Below are positions 9,243 to 17,156 of a stretch of DNA of 64,000 nt, piece after piece. The position numbers and the translations under genes were made by a program. Origin of the DNA: CBDBJR01 sp965206445 (GTDB lineage Bacteria; Pseudomonadota; Gammaproteobacteria; Arenicellales; Poriferihabitantaceae). Location: assembly GCA_965206445.1 (NCBI GenBank), contig CBDBJR010000001.1, positions 434,001 through 498,000 of the forward strand, in the 5' to 3' direction. The notes beneath the pieces are model-generated. The model was not told the origin of the DNA and searched no databases. It saw nothing but the letters and a program-made list of their open reading frames with translations. Position 1 is the stretch's first letter, and the number at the start of each line of letters is the position of its first letter.

Positions 9243-11108
9243 ATGGCGAGAAAGCGACCCTCCCGCGCGGCGAGAAAGCAACCCCGCGCCCGGACACCAA
9301 CACCACCGAACGGCAACGATGCGCCGCGCAAGCCGCCGCTGCCGGCGGCATCCCCCGTGCCCGGCATGTTCCCCGGTGCCCCCGGTGCCTCTATGGCCCA
9401 TATTGCCCCTATGACATTAGCGGCCGCGGCGCTGTGCCTGTTGGTGGCGGTCAGTTACTTTCCGGCGCTGTCGGCCGGATTCGTGTGGGATGACGAGATA
9501 ATACTGCCCCATGCTGCGCCGCTTCACACCTGGTCGGGGCTGGCGCAGATCTGGTTTACCCCAAGTGCGCTGGCGCAATACGAAGGCCATTACTGGCCGC
9601 TGCTCTATACCACCTTCTGGCTGGAGCATAAATTATGGGGGCTGGCGCCGCTCGGCTATCACCTGGTCAATCTGCTGCTGCATACCGGTGTCGTGTTGCT
9701 GCTGTGGCGCCTGCTGCGGCGGCTGGGGGTGCCCGGCGCGTGGTTCGCGGCGGCGGTGTTTGCGGTGCATCCGCTGCACGTGGAGTCGGTGGCCTGGGTT
9801 ATCGGGCGCAAGGACATCCTGGCGACGGTGTTTTATCTCTCCTCCGTGCTCGCCTATATCCGCTTCGTGGAAATGCGGCGAGGAGGGTATTACGGCCTGG
9901 CGGTGGCATTGTTCGTGCTCGGCCTGCTCAGCAAATCCATCGTCATCACGCTGCCGGTGGCGCTGTTGCTGTGGCACTGGTGGCGGCACGGGCGCGTGAC
10001 CATGGCCGATTGCAGCCGCACACTGCCGTTCTTTCTGGTCGGGCTTGGCATTGCGCTGGCCGACTATGCCTATTACACCGACATCGAACCCGTCTCATTC
10101 GCCTATTCGCCGCTGGAGCGCGGGTTGATTGCGGCGCACGCATTGGCATTTTACGCCGGCAAACTGCTGTGGCCGACGGGGCTGATCGGGGTCTATCCGC
10201 GCTGGGAGCCCGGCATCGGCGACCTGCTGGCCTGGGGCGGCGCGGCCGGCTTTGCGGCGGCGGTGGCGGTGTTGTGGCACCGGCGTCGGCAGCTGGGTCG
10301 CGGACCGCTGGCCGGCGTGCTGTTCTTTGCGGTGGCATTGTCGCCGATGCTGGGCTTCGTGGACTTCGGCTATATGCAGTTCTCGTTTGTCGCCGACCGC
10401 TATCAATATCTCGCCGGCATCGGCCTGATTGCTGTCGTCGCTGCCGCCGCGAGCCGGGCCTGTCAACGGGGCCTCGGCGCCCTGCCGGCGCACCGCACAC
10501 GTCCGGCGCAGCTGGCCATCGGGGTGGCCGGGGCGGCCATACTGGCGGTTGCCGGCATGCTTACCTGGAACCAGGCAGGCATCTACCGCGATGACGGTAC
10601 CTTTTTCACCCATGTCATCGCCCATAACCCGCAGGCCCGCAGCGCCCACAACAATCTTGGGAACTACCTGAAGGCCAGGGGGCGCTACCCGGAAGCGTAT
10701 GCCGCCTACCAAACCGCCCTTGAGTTGCGCCCGGATGACCCCGGACTGCTCAACAATATCGGCACGCTGCTGTCAAATCAGGGCCGCCATGAGGAGGCGC
10801 TCGCGCACTACCACGAGGCGTTGCGGCTTAACCCGCGGCACACAACCGTGATGAAGAACGTTGCCATGGTGCGGATGAAACAGGGGCGGTATGCGGAGGG
10901 GTTGGCGGCGGTGCAACAGGTGATTGCGCGCTATCCCGATGACGCGCAAGCCCACCATCTGGCAGGTTACGGACTGTTCCACCTCGACCGCAAGGCCGAC
11001 GCGCTGCGCCATTACGACCGCGCCCTGGCGTTGGACCCGAATCTGGCCCTGGTACGCGAACAGCGCAAACAATTCTTTGAGTCCATGACCGACGAAGGCC
11101 GGCAATGA
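9243..11108 (+). CDS. TMTC-like GT-C/TPR membrane protein, array member 5
   Basis: 621 residues from the ATG at 9243 (MARKRPSRAARKQPRARTP), placed by alignment with the other members rather than at the upstream ATG 9201 in the linker. It carries FVWDDEIILPHAAPLHTW, HYWPLLYTTFWLEHKLWG, HPLHVESVAWVIGRKD and the later membrane helices. Four TPR units end in ALDPNLALVREQRKQFFES. It is very close to member 6 and shares its exact TPR arrangement. Array position and 66-70 bp linkers suggest co-transcription with its neighbours. Confidence 0.85.
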   Translation: MARKRPSRAARKQPRARTPTPPNGNDAPRKPPLPAASPVPGMFPGAPGASMAHIAPMTLAAAALCLLVAVSYFPALSAGFVWDDEIILPHAAPLHTWSGLAQIWFTPSALAQYEGHYWPLLYTTFWLEHKLWGLAPLGYHLVNLLLHTGVVLLLWRLLRRLGVPGAWFAAAVFAVHPLHVESVAWVIGRKDILATVFYLSSVLAYIRFVEMRRGGYYGLAVALFVLGLLSKSIVITLPVALLLWHWWRHGRVTMADCSRTLPFFLVGLGIALADYAYYTDIEPVSFAYSPLERGLIAAHALAFYAGKLLWPTGLIGVYPRWEPGIGDLLAWGGAAGFAAAVAVLWHRRRQLGRGPLAGVLFFAVALSPMLGFVDFGYMQFSFVADRYQYLAGIGLIAVVAAAASRACQRGLGALPAHRTRPAQLAIGVAGAAILAVAGMLTWNQAGIYRDDGTFFTHVIAHNPQARSAHNNLGNYLKARGRYPEAYAAYQTALELRPDDPGLLNNIGTLLSNQGRHEEALAHYHEALRLNPRHTTVMKNVAMVRMKQGRYAEGLAAVQQVIARYPDDAQAHHLAGYGLFHLDRKADALRHYDRALALDPNLALVREQRKQFFESMTDEGRQ

Positions 11109-11174
11109 GAGCGAGACAGCCCATGCCGGTGCCGTGCCGGCGCCACCCGTCGTCGCGCTCAAGAGCAGCATAAG

Positions 11175-13037
11175 ATGGCGAGAAAGCGACCCCCCCGCGC
11201 GGCGAGAAAGCAAAACCCCCGCGTCCGGACATCAACACCACCGAACGGCAACGGCGCGCCGCACAAGCCGCCGCTGCCGGCGGCATCCCCCGCGCCCGGC
11301 ATATTCCCCGGTACCGCTATGGCCTCTGTGACCCTGGCGGGCGCGGCGCTGTGCCTGCTGGTGGCGGTCAGTTACTTTCCGGCGCTGTCGGCCGGATTCG
11401 TGTGGGATGACGAGCTGATACTGCCCCATGCCAGGCCGCTTCACACCTGGTCGGGGTTGGCGCAGATCTGGTTTACCCCAAGTGCGCTGGCGCAATACGA
11501 AGGCCATTACTGGCCGCTGCTCTATACCACCTTCTGGCTGGAGCATAAGCTGTGGGGGCTGGCACCGCTCGGCTATCATCTGGTCAATCTGCTGCTGCAT
11601 ACCGGGGTCGTGTTGCTGCTGTGGCGCCTGCTGCGACGGCTGGGGGTGCCCGGTGCGTGGTTCGCGGCGGCGGTGTTCGCGGTGCATCCGCTGCACGTCG
11701 AGTCGGTGGCCTGGGTCATCGGGCGCAAGGACATCCTGGCGACTTTGTTCTATCTCTCCGCCGTGCTCGCCTACATCCGCTTCACGGAAATGCGGCGAAG
11801 GGGGCAAAGAAGAGGGTATTACTTCCTGGCGGTGGCGCTGTTCGTGCTCGGCCTGCTCAGCAAATCCACCATCATCACGCTGCCGGTGGCACTGTTGCTG
11901 TGGCACTGGTGGCGGCACGGGCGCGTGACCCTGGCCGATTTCAGCCGCACGCTGCCGTTCTTCCTGGTGGGGTTTGGCATCGCGCTGGCCGACTATGTCT
12001 ATTACGCCAACAACGAACAAATCTCATTCGCGTATACGCTGCTGGAGCGCGGGCTGATTGCGGCACGCGCCCTGGGATTTTACGCCGGCAAACTGCTGTG
12101 GCCGACGGGGTTGGCCGGGGTCTATCCGCGCTGGGAGCCCGGCATCGGTGACGCGCTGGCCTGGGGCTGCGCAGCCGGCTGTGCGGCGGTGGTGGCGGTG
12201 TTGTGGCGCCGTCGCCGGCAGCTCGGTCGCGGACCGCTGGCCGGCGTGCTGTTCTTTGCGGTGGTGTTGTCGCCGGCGCTGGGCTTCGTGGACTTCGGCT
12301 ATATGCAGTTCTCGTTTGTCGCCGACCGTTATCAATACCTCGCCGGCATCGGCCTGATTGCTGTCGTCGCTGCCGCCGCGAGCCGGGCCTGTCAACGGGG
12401 CCTCGGCGCCCTGCCGGCGCACCGCACACGTCCGGCGCAGCTGGCCATCGGGGCGGCCGGGGCGGCGATACTGGCGGTTGCCGGCCTGCTCACCTGGAAC
12501 CAGGCCGGCCTCTACCGCGACCCCGGCACCTTCTTCACCCACGTCATCGCCCACAACCCGCAGGCCCGCAGCGCCCACCACAATCTTGCGAACTACCTGC
12601 AGGCCGAGGGGCGCTACGCGGAAGCGCATGCCGCCTTCCAGACCGCCCTTGAGCTGCGACCGGATGACCCGCAGCTGCTCAACAGTATCGGCACGCTGCT
12701 GTCAAACCAGGACCGCCATGAGGAGGCGCTGGCGCGCTACCGCGAGGCGTTGCGGCTTAACCCGCAGTACACAACCGCGATGCGGAACGTTGCCGTGGTG
12801 TGGATGAAACAGGGGCGGTATGCGGAGGGGTTGGCGGCGGTGCAACAGGTGATTGCGCGCTATCCCGATGATGCGCAAGCCCAGCATCTGGCAGGCTACG
12901 GGCTGTTTCACCTCGACCGCAAGGCCGACGCGCTGCGCCATTACGACCGCGCCCTGGCGTTGGACCCGAATCTGTCTCTGGCACGCGAGCAGCGCAAACA
13001 ATTCTTTGAGTCCACAGCCAACGAAGGCCGGCAATGA
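11175..13037 (+). CDS. TMTC-like GT-C/TPR membrane protein, array member 6
   Basis: 620 residues. N-terminal basic tail 1-45, first membrane helix about 51-73, WDD at 77-79, HYWPLLYTTFWLEHKLWG at 111-128, HPLHVESVAWVIGRKD at 171-186, then alternating hydrophobic segments to about residue 450. Four TPR units lie between about 460 and 600, followed by the QFFESTANEGRQ tail. It is a representative complete array member. Eukaryotic TMTC proteins share this order (membrane GT-C domain, then TPRs facing the lumen) and mannosylate cadherin domains. A matching activity here is inferred, not shown. Confidence 0.85.
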   Translation: MARKRPPRAARKQNPRVRTSTPPNGNGAPHKPPLPAASPAPGIFPGTAMASVTLAGAALCLLVAVSYFPALSAGFVWDDELILPHARPLHTWSGLAQIWFTPSALAQYEGHYWPLLYTTFWLEHKLWGLAPLGYHLVNLLLHTGVVLLLWRLLRRLGVPGAWFAAAVFAVHPLHVESVAWVIGRKDILATLFYLSAVLAYIRFTEMRRRGQRRGYYFLAVALFVLGLLSKSTIITLPVALLLWHWWRHGRVTLADFSRTLPFFLVGFGIALADYVYYANNEQISFAYTLLERGLIAARALGFYAGKLLWPTGLAGVYPRWEPGIGDALAWGCAAGCAAVVAVLWRRRRQLGRGPLAGVLFFAVVLSPALGFVDFGYMQFSFVADRYQYLAGIGLIAVVAAAASRACQRGLGALPAHRTRPAQLAIGAAGAAILAVAGLLTWNQAGLYRDPGTFFTHVIAHNPQARSAHHNLANYLQAEGRYAEAHAAFQTALELRPDDPQLLNSIGTLLSNQDRHEEALARYREALRLNPQYTTAMRNVAVVWMKQGRYAEGLAAVQQVIARYPDDAQAQHLAGYGLFHLDRKADALRHYDRALALDPNLSLAREQRKQFFESTANEGRQ

Positions 13038-13103
13038 GAGCGAGACAGCCCATGCCGGTGCCGTGCCGGTGCCACCCATCGTCGCGCTCAACGGCAGCAT
13101 AAG

Positions 13104-14921
13104 ATGGCGAGAAAGCGACCCCCCCGCGCGGCGAGAAAGCAACCCCCCCGCGTCCGGACGCCAACACCACCGAACGGCAACGCCGCACCACGCAAGCCGC
13201 CGCTGCCGGCGGCATCCCCCGCACCCGGCATGTTCCCCGGTACCGCTATGGCCTCTGTGACCCTGGCGGGCGCGGCGCTGTGCCTGTTGGTGGCGGTCAG
13301 CTACTTTCCGGCGCTGTCGGGTGGATTCGTGTGGGATGACGCCGCATTCACGACGGCCGCGCCGGTGCAGAGCGTGGCCGGCCTGTGGCAGATCTGGTTT
13401 GAGCCTCATGCCATTGTCAACGAGGGGCATTACTGGCCGCTGCTCTATACCACCTTCTGGCTGGAGCATCGGCTGTGGGGCTTCGCGCCGCTCGGCTCTC
13501 ACCTCGTCAACCTGCTGCTGCACGGGTTGGTCACGCTGCTGCTGTGGCGCCTGCTGCGGCGGCTGGAGGTGCCCGGCGCCTGGTTCGCGGCGGCGGTGTT
13601 CGCCGTGCATCCCGTACACGTGGAGCCCGTGGCCTGGGTGATCGGGCGCAAGGACATGCTGGCGGCGCTGTTCTCCCTGGCCTGCGTGCTCGCCTACCTG
13701 CGCTTCGCCGCAGACGGGGGGCGCAGGTCATACATCCAGGCGCTGGTGTTTCTCGTGGCCGGCCTGTTGTGCAAATCCATCGTGGTCACGCTGCCGCTGG
13801 CGCTGCTGCTCTGGCACTGGTGGCAGCAGGGGCGCGTGACCCCGGCCGCGGTGCGAACGGTGGCGCCGTTGCTGTTGCTGGCGGTGGGCATCACCCTCGC
13901 CGACTGGGGGTACTACAAGGGCCGGGAAGTCATTGCCCTGGAGGCGTACTCGTGGGTTGAGCACGGGCTGCTGGCGGCGCGCGTGTTGTGGTTCTACGTG
14001 GGCAAACTGCTGTGGCCGACGGAGCTGGCCGTGATCTACCCGCACTGGGAGGTCAGCGTCGCGGACCCGCTGGCCTGGGCCGGCGGCATGGCCGCCGGCG
14101 CGGTGGCGGCGCTGTTGTGGTGGTACCGCGGACGCATTGGCCGGGGGCCGCTGGCGGGCGTGCTGTTTTTCGTGCTCACGCTGTCGCCGACGCTGGGGTT
14201 TGTGAGCTACGGCTACATGCAGTTTTCCTTTGTCGCCGATCGGTATCAATACCTGGCCATGGCTGGCATCACGGTGACGCTGGTGGCCGGTGCGGCGCGC
14301 GTCCTGGGGCCACTGCCGGCGGCGCGCACGGTCGCGCAGGTCATGGCGCTCCTGCTGCTGGCGGTCATGGGAACGATCACCTGGAGCCAGGCGGGCATCT
14401 ACCGCGACAACGTGACCTTCTACCGCCACATCATCTCTCTCAACCCGCAAGCCAGAAACGCCTACTACAACCTCGGCAGAGAGTACCACCGGCAGGGCCA
14501 CACGGAGGAGGCGCTGGCCGCCTATCGCACCGCCAGAACGCAGCGCCCCGACGACATCTGGGTGAATACCGGCCTGGGCATTGTCAGCCTGGAGCTGGGC
14601 CGGCTCGAACAGGCGCAGGCATATTTGCAACGTGCGCTGCAGATGGCCCCGCAGTCATCGACTATTCTGAATCCGATGGGCGCGTTGCGGCTCCGGCAAC
14701 GGCGTTACCGGGAGGCGCTGGACATCTTTGAGACCCTGATTGCGCTGCAGCCCGGGTTCGCCAAATTCTATTCCGGCAGGGGCGCCGCCCTGGACGGGCT
14801 GAACCGGGCCGAGGACGCGCTGCGGAGTTTTGACCGTGCGCTTGAGCTGGACCCGTCCATGGAAGAGGCACGCATCAATCGCGATCTGATGCTCAAAAAG
14901 TTGCAAGGCCGGGGCACGTAA
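13104..14921 (+). CDS. TMTC-like GT-C/TPR membrane protein, array member 7 (divergent)
   Basis: 605 residues. The first ~70 residues are nearly identical to member 6 (MARKRPPRAARKQPPRVRTP through SYFPALSGGFVWDD). The protein then diverges: VQSVAGLWQIWFEPHAIVNEG, HPVHVEPVAWVIGRKD and CKSIVVTLPLALLLWHWW. The sharp change in similarity suggests recombination that grafted a common 5' end onto an older paralog. Four TPR units are degenerate relative to the others and lack their near-identical modules. It is the last gene before a 409-bp gap. Confidence 0.85.
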   Translation: MARKRPPRAARKQPPRVRTPTPPNGNAAPRKPPLPAASPAPGMFPGTAMASVTLAGAALCLLVAVSYFPALSGGFVWDDAAFTTAAPVQSVAGLWQIWFEPHAIVNEGHYWPLLYTTFWLEHRLWGFAPLGSHLVNLLLHGLVTLLLWRLLRRLEVPGAWFAAAVFAVHPVHVEPVAWVIGRKDMLAALFSLACVLAYLRFAADGGRRSYIQALVFLVAGLLCKSIVVTLPLALLLWHWWQQGRVTPAAVRTVAPLLLLAVGITLADWGYYKGREVIALEAYSWVEHGLLAARVLWFYVGKLLWPTELAVIYPHWEVSVADPLAWAGGMAAGAVAALLWWYRGRIGRGPLAGVLFFVLTLSPTLGFVSYGYMQFSFVADRYQYLAMAGITVTLVAGAARVLGPLPAARTVAQVMALLLLAVMGTITWSQAGIYRDNVTFYRHIISLNPQARNAYYNLGREYHRQGHTEEALAAYRTARTQRPDDIWVNTGLGIVSLELGRLEQAQAYLQRALQMAPQSSTILNPMGALRLRQRRYREALDIFETLIALQPGFAKFYSGRGAALDGLNRAEDALRSFDRALELDPSMEEARINRDLMLKKLQGRGT

Positions 14922-15330
14922 CGGCGTGCAAGCGCATGCCCTGTCCGTCGGCCGGGAAGCAGGGCGTGTTGACACGGCAGAGCGCCCCACCAGGCCGCGA
15001 CGATCGCAGCCCTCGGCAGCCGTCATCAGCCGGGCGGTGCACCGGCGGTCAGGCCAAATGCACCGGCGATCGAAGCCGGGTACCGCGTCGCGATTCGCCC
15101 CGATCGCCGGCGCAAACGCGGCCTGCGCTGAACCCGGGAGCCCTTTCGACCCTGCCGTTCATGCCATGAGTGCCGCTGGCATGGCCTTCAATGGTGCAGC
15201 CGCAGGATATTCAGGAGGCCTGTCCGGGATTGCGCAACGGCTTGCGTCATCACCGTCTTCCCGCCTTTTCATATCCGCGCAGATACGATAGAGTCGCGAC
15301 CGGGCGACGCGACCGCATCTGAAAACAGGC
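14922..15330. other. 409-bp gap before array member 8
   Basis: No gene is supported. A 121-codon open frame on the plus strand (14926-15291) has atypical composition and no recognisable motif. There is a TTGACA at 14969-14974 without a matching -10 at the right distance. The gap most likely carries the promoter of the following two-gene unit, but I cannot place it. Confidence 0.4.
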
Positions 15331-17121
15331 ATGGCAACCAGAAAGAAAACCCGGCGGCGCGCAGCAGCGCCGAAGCCGCGACAGCCGTCAGTGCCGGAGC
15401 CGATTCCCCCCCAACCCGATCCTGCGCTCCCGGCCGCGCTCGCGGCCCTGGCGCTGGCGCTGTTGATCGCCGTCAGTTATTTCCCCGCGACCATGGCGGG
15501 TTTCGTGTGGGACGACGTTGTGCTGACCGAGGCCAGACCGCTGCGGAGCCTGGCCGGTCTCTGGCAGATCTGGTTCGCGCCCCGCGCGCTTTCGCAATTC
15601 GAAGGACATTACTGGCCGCTGCTCTATACCACCTTCTGGCTGGAGCATCAGTTGTGGGGCGTCGCGCCGCTTGGCTATCACCTCGTCAACCTGCTGCTGC
15701 ACGGGCTGGTCACGCTGCTGCTGTGGCGCCTGCTGCGGCGGCTGGGGATGCCGGGCGCCTGGTTCGCGGCGGCGGTGTTCGCCGTGCATCCCCTGCACGT
15801 GGAGTCGGTGGCCTGGGTCATCGGGCGCAAGGATCTGCTGGCGACGCTGTGCTTCCTGGGCGCGGCGCTGGCCTACCTGCGCTTCATGGAGCGCCATCGC
15901 CGCGGATACTACCTCGGGGCGCTGGCGCTGTTTGTGACCGGCCTGCTGTGCAAGTCCATCCTGATCACCCTGCCGGCGGTGCTGCTCATCTGGCACTGGT
16001 GGCAGCGGGGGCGCGTGACAACGGCCGATATGTGGCGGGTGTTGCCGTTCCTGCTGCTGGGGGTGTGCATCACCCTCGCCGACGCCTCGTTCTACAAGGA
16101 GCGGGATCCCACCGCGTTTGATTATTCCCCGGTTGAGCGCACGCTGCTCGCGGCGCGCGTGTTGTGGTTCTACGCCGGCAAACTGCTGTGGCCGGCGGAG
16201 CTGGCCGTCATCTACCCGCGCTGGACGATCGGCGTCGCGGACCCGCTGGCCTGGGCCGGCCTCATGGCCGCCGTCACGGCGGCGGTGTTGCTGTGGCATT
16301 ACCGCGGCCGCATCGGCCGGGGGCCGCTGGCCGGCGCGCTGTTCTTTGCGGTCACCTTGTCGCCGACGCTGGGGTTCGTGGACTACGGCTACATGCTGTA
16401 CTCCTTCGTCGCCGACCGCTATCAATACCTGGCCGGGGCCGGGGTCATCGCCACGCTGGCCGGCGCCGCGGCCTGGGGCCTGGGCACACTGCCGGTCGCG
16501 GCGCGGCGCGGCGGGTACGTCGTGGCGGCGGGCTTGCTGGCCGTGCTCGGCACCCTCACCTGGAACCAGTCGGGCATCTACCGCGACAACTTCACATTCT
16601 ACAGCCACGTCGTCGCGCTCAATCCGCAGGCCAGATTCGCCCATCACAGCCTCGGCATGGAGTATGAAAAGCAAGGGCGTTACGCGGACGCGCTGGCCGC
16701 CTTTCGCACCGACCATGAGTACGCCCAGGGACAACCCTCCCCCGAAGTCCGCATCAGCAAGGCCTATACCGCCATGGGCCGGGCGACCGAGGCGCTGGGC
16801 CGGCCCGGTGAGGCGGAGGAACACTACCGGCGCGCGGTGCAGATCATGCCGCGTTTCGTCTCCGCGCTGGAGCACCTGGGCGCGTTCCTGCTCCAGCAGC
16901 AGCGTCACCGGGAGGCGCTCGAAATATTTCAAAACCTGATCGGGATCGCGCCCGACACGGCCAGGTTTCACGTCGGCGTGGGGGTCGCCCTGGCGGGCCT
17001 GCAACGGGTTGACGAGGCGTTGGAGCGCTACGACCGGGCGCTGCAGATAGACCCGTCGCTGGAGCAGGCGCGCGTCAACCGTGAGAATCTGTTGAACGCG
17101 CGGCGCGGCGGCAGCGAATAA
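15331..17121 (+). CDS. TMTC-like GT-C/TPR membrane protein, array member 8
   Basis: 596 residues, the most distinct copy. The N-terminal tail is MATRKKTRRRAAAPKPRQP rather than MARKR. The landmarks remain: FVWDDVVLTEARPLRSL, HYWPLLYTTFWLEHQLWG, HPLHVESVAWVIGRKD and FVADRYQYL. The C-terminus has four weakly matching TPR units, the second with an insertion (AMGRATEALGRPGEAEEHY). It is separated from member 7 by 409 bp and followed 35 bp later by the DUF2723 gene, so it probably heads its own transcription unit. It may be closest to the ancestral copy, since it does not share the homogenised DNA modules of members 1-6. Confidence 0.85.
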   Translation: MATRKKTRRRAAAPKPRQPSVPEPIPPQPDPALPAALAALALALLIAVSYFPATMAGFVWDDVVLTEARPLRSLAGLWQIWFAPRALSQFEGHYWPLLYTTFWLEHQLWGVAPLGYHLVNLLLHGLVTLLLWRLLRRLGMPGAWFAAAVFAVHPLHVESVAWVIGRKDLLATLCFLGAALAYLRFMERHRRGYYLGALALFVTGLLCKSILITLPAVLLIWHWWQRGRVTTADMWRVLPFLLLGVCITLADASFYKERDPTAFDYSPVERTLLAARVLWFYAGKLLWPAELAVIYPRWTIGVADPLAWAGLMAAVTAAVLLWHYRGRIGRGPLAGALFFAVTLSPTLGFVDYGYMLYSFVADRYQYLAGAGVIATLAGAAAWGLGTLPVAARRGGYVVAAGLLAVLGTLTWNQSGIYRDNFTFYSHVVALNPQARFAHHSLGMEYEKQGRYADALAAFRTDHEYAQGQPSPEVRISKAYTAMGRATEALGRPGEAEEHYRRAVQIMPRFVSALEHLGAFLLQQQRHREALEIFQNLIGIAPDTARFHVGVGVALAGLQRVDEALERYDRALQIDPSLEQARVNRENLLNARRGGSE

Positions 17122-17156
17122 TGCCGTCCCGGCGCGCCACCTGACACCGCAATCGC

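Noticed and set aside
14926..15291. Plus-strand frame of 121 codons in the gap before array member 8
   Set aside because: No start signal, no motif, and composition unlike the neighbours.
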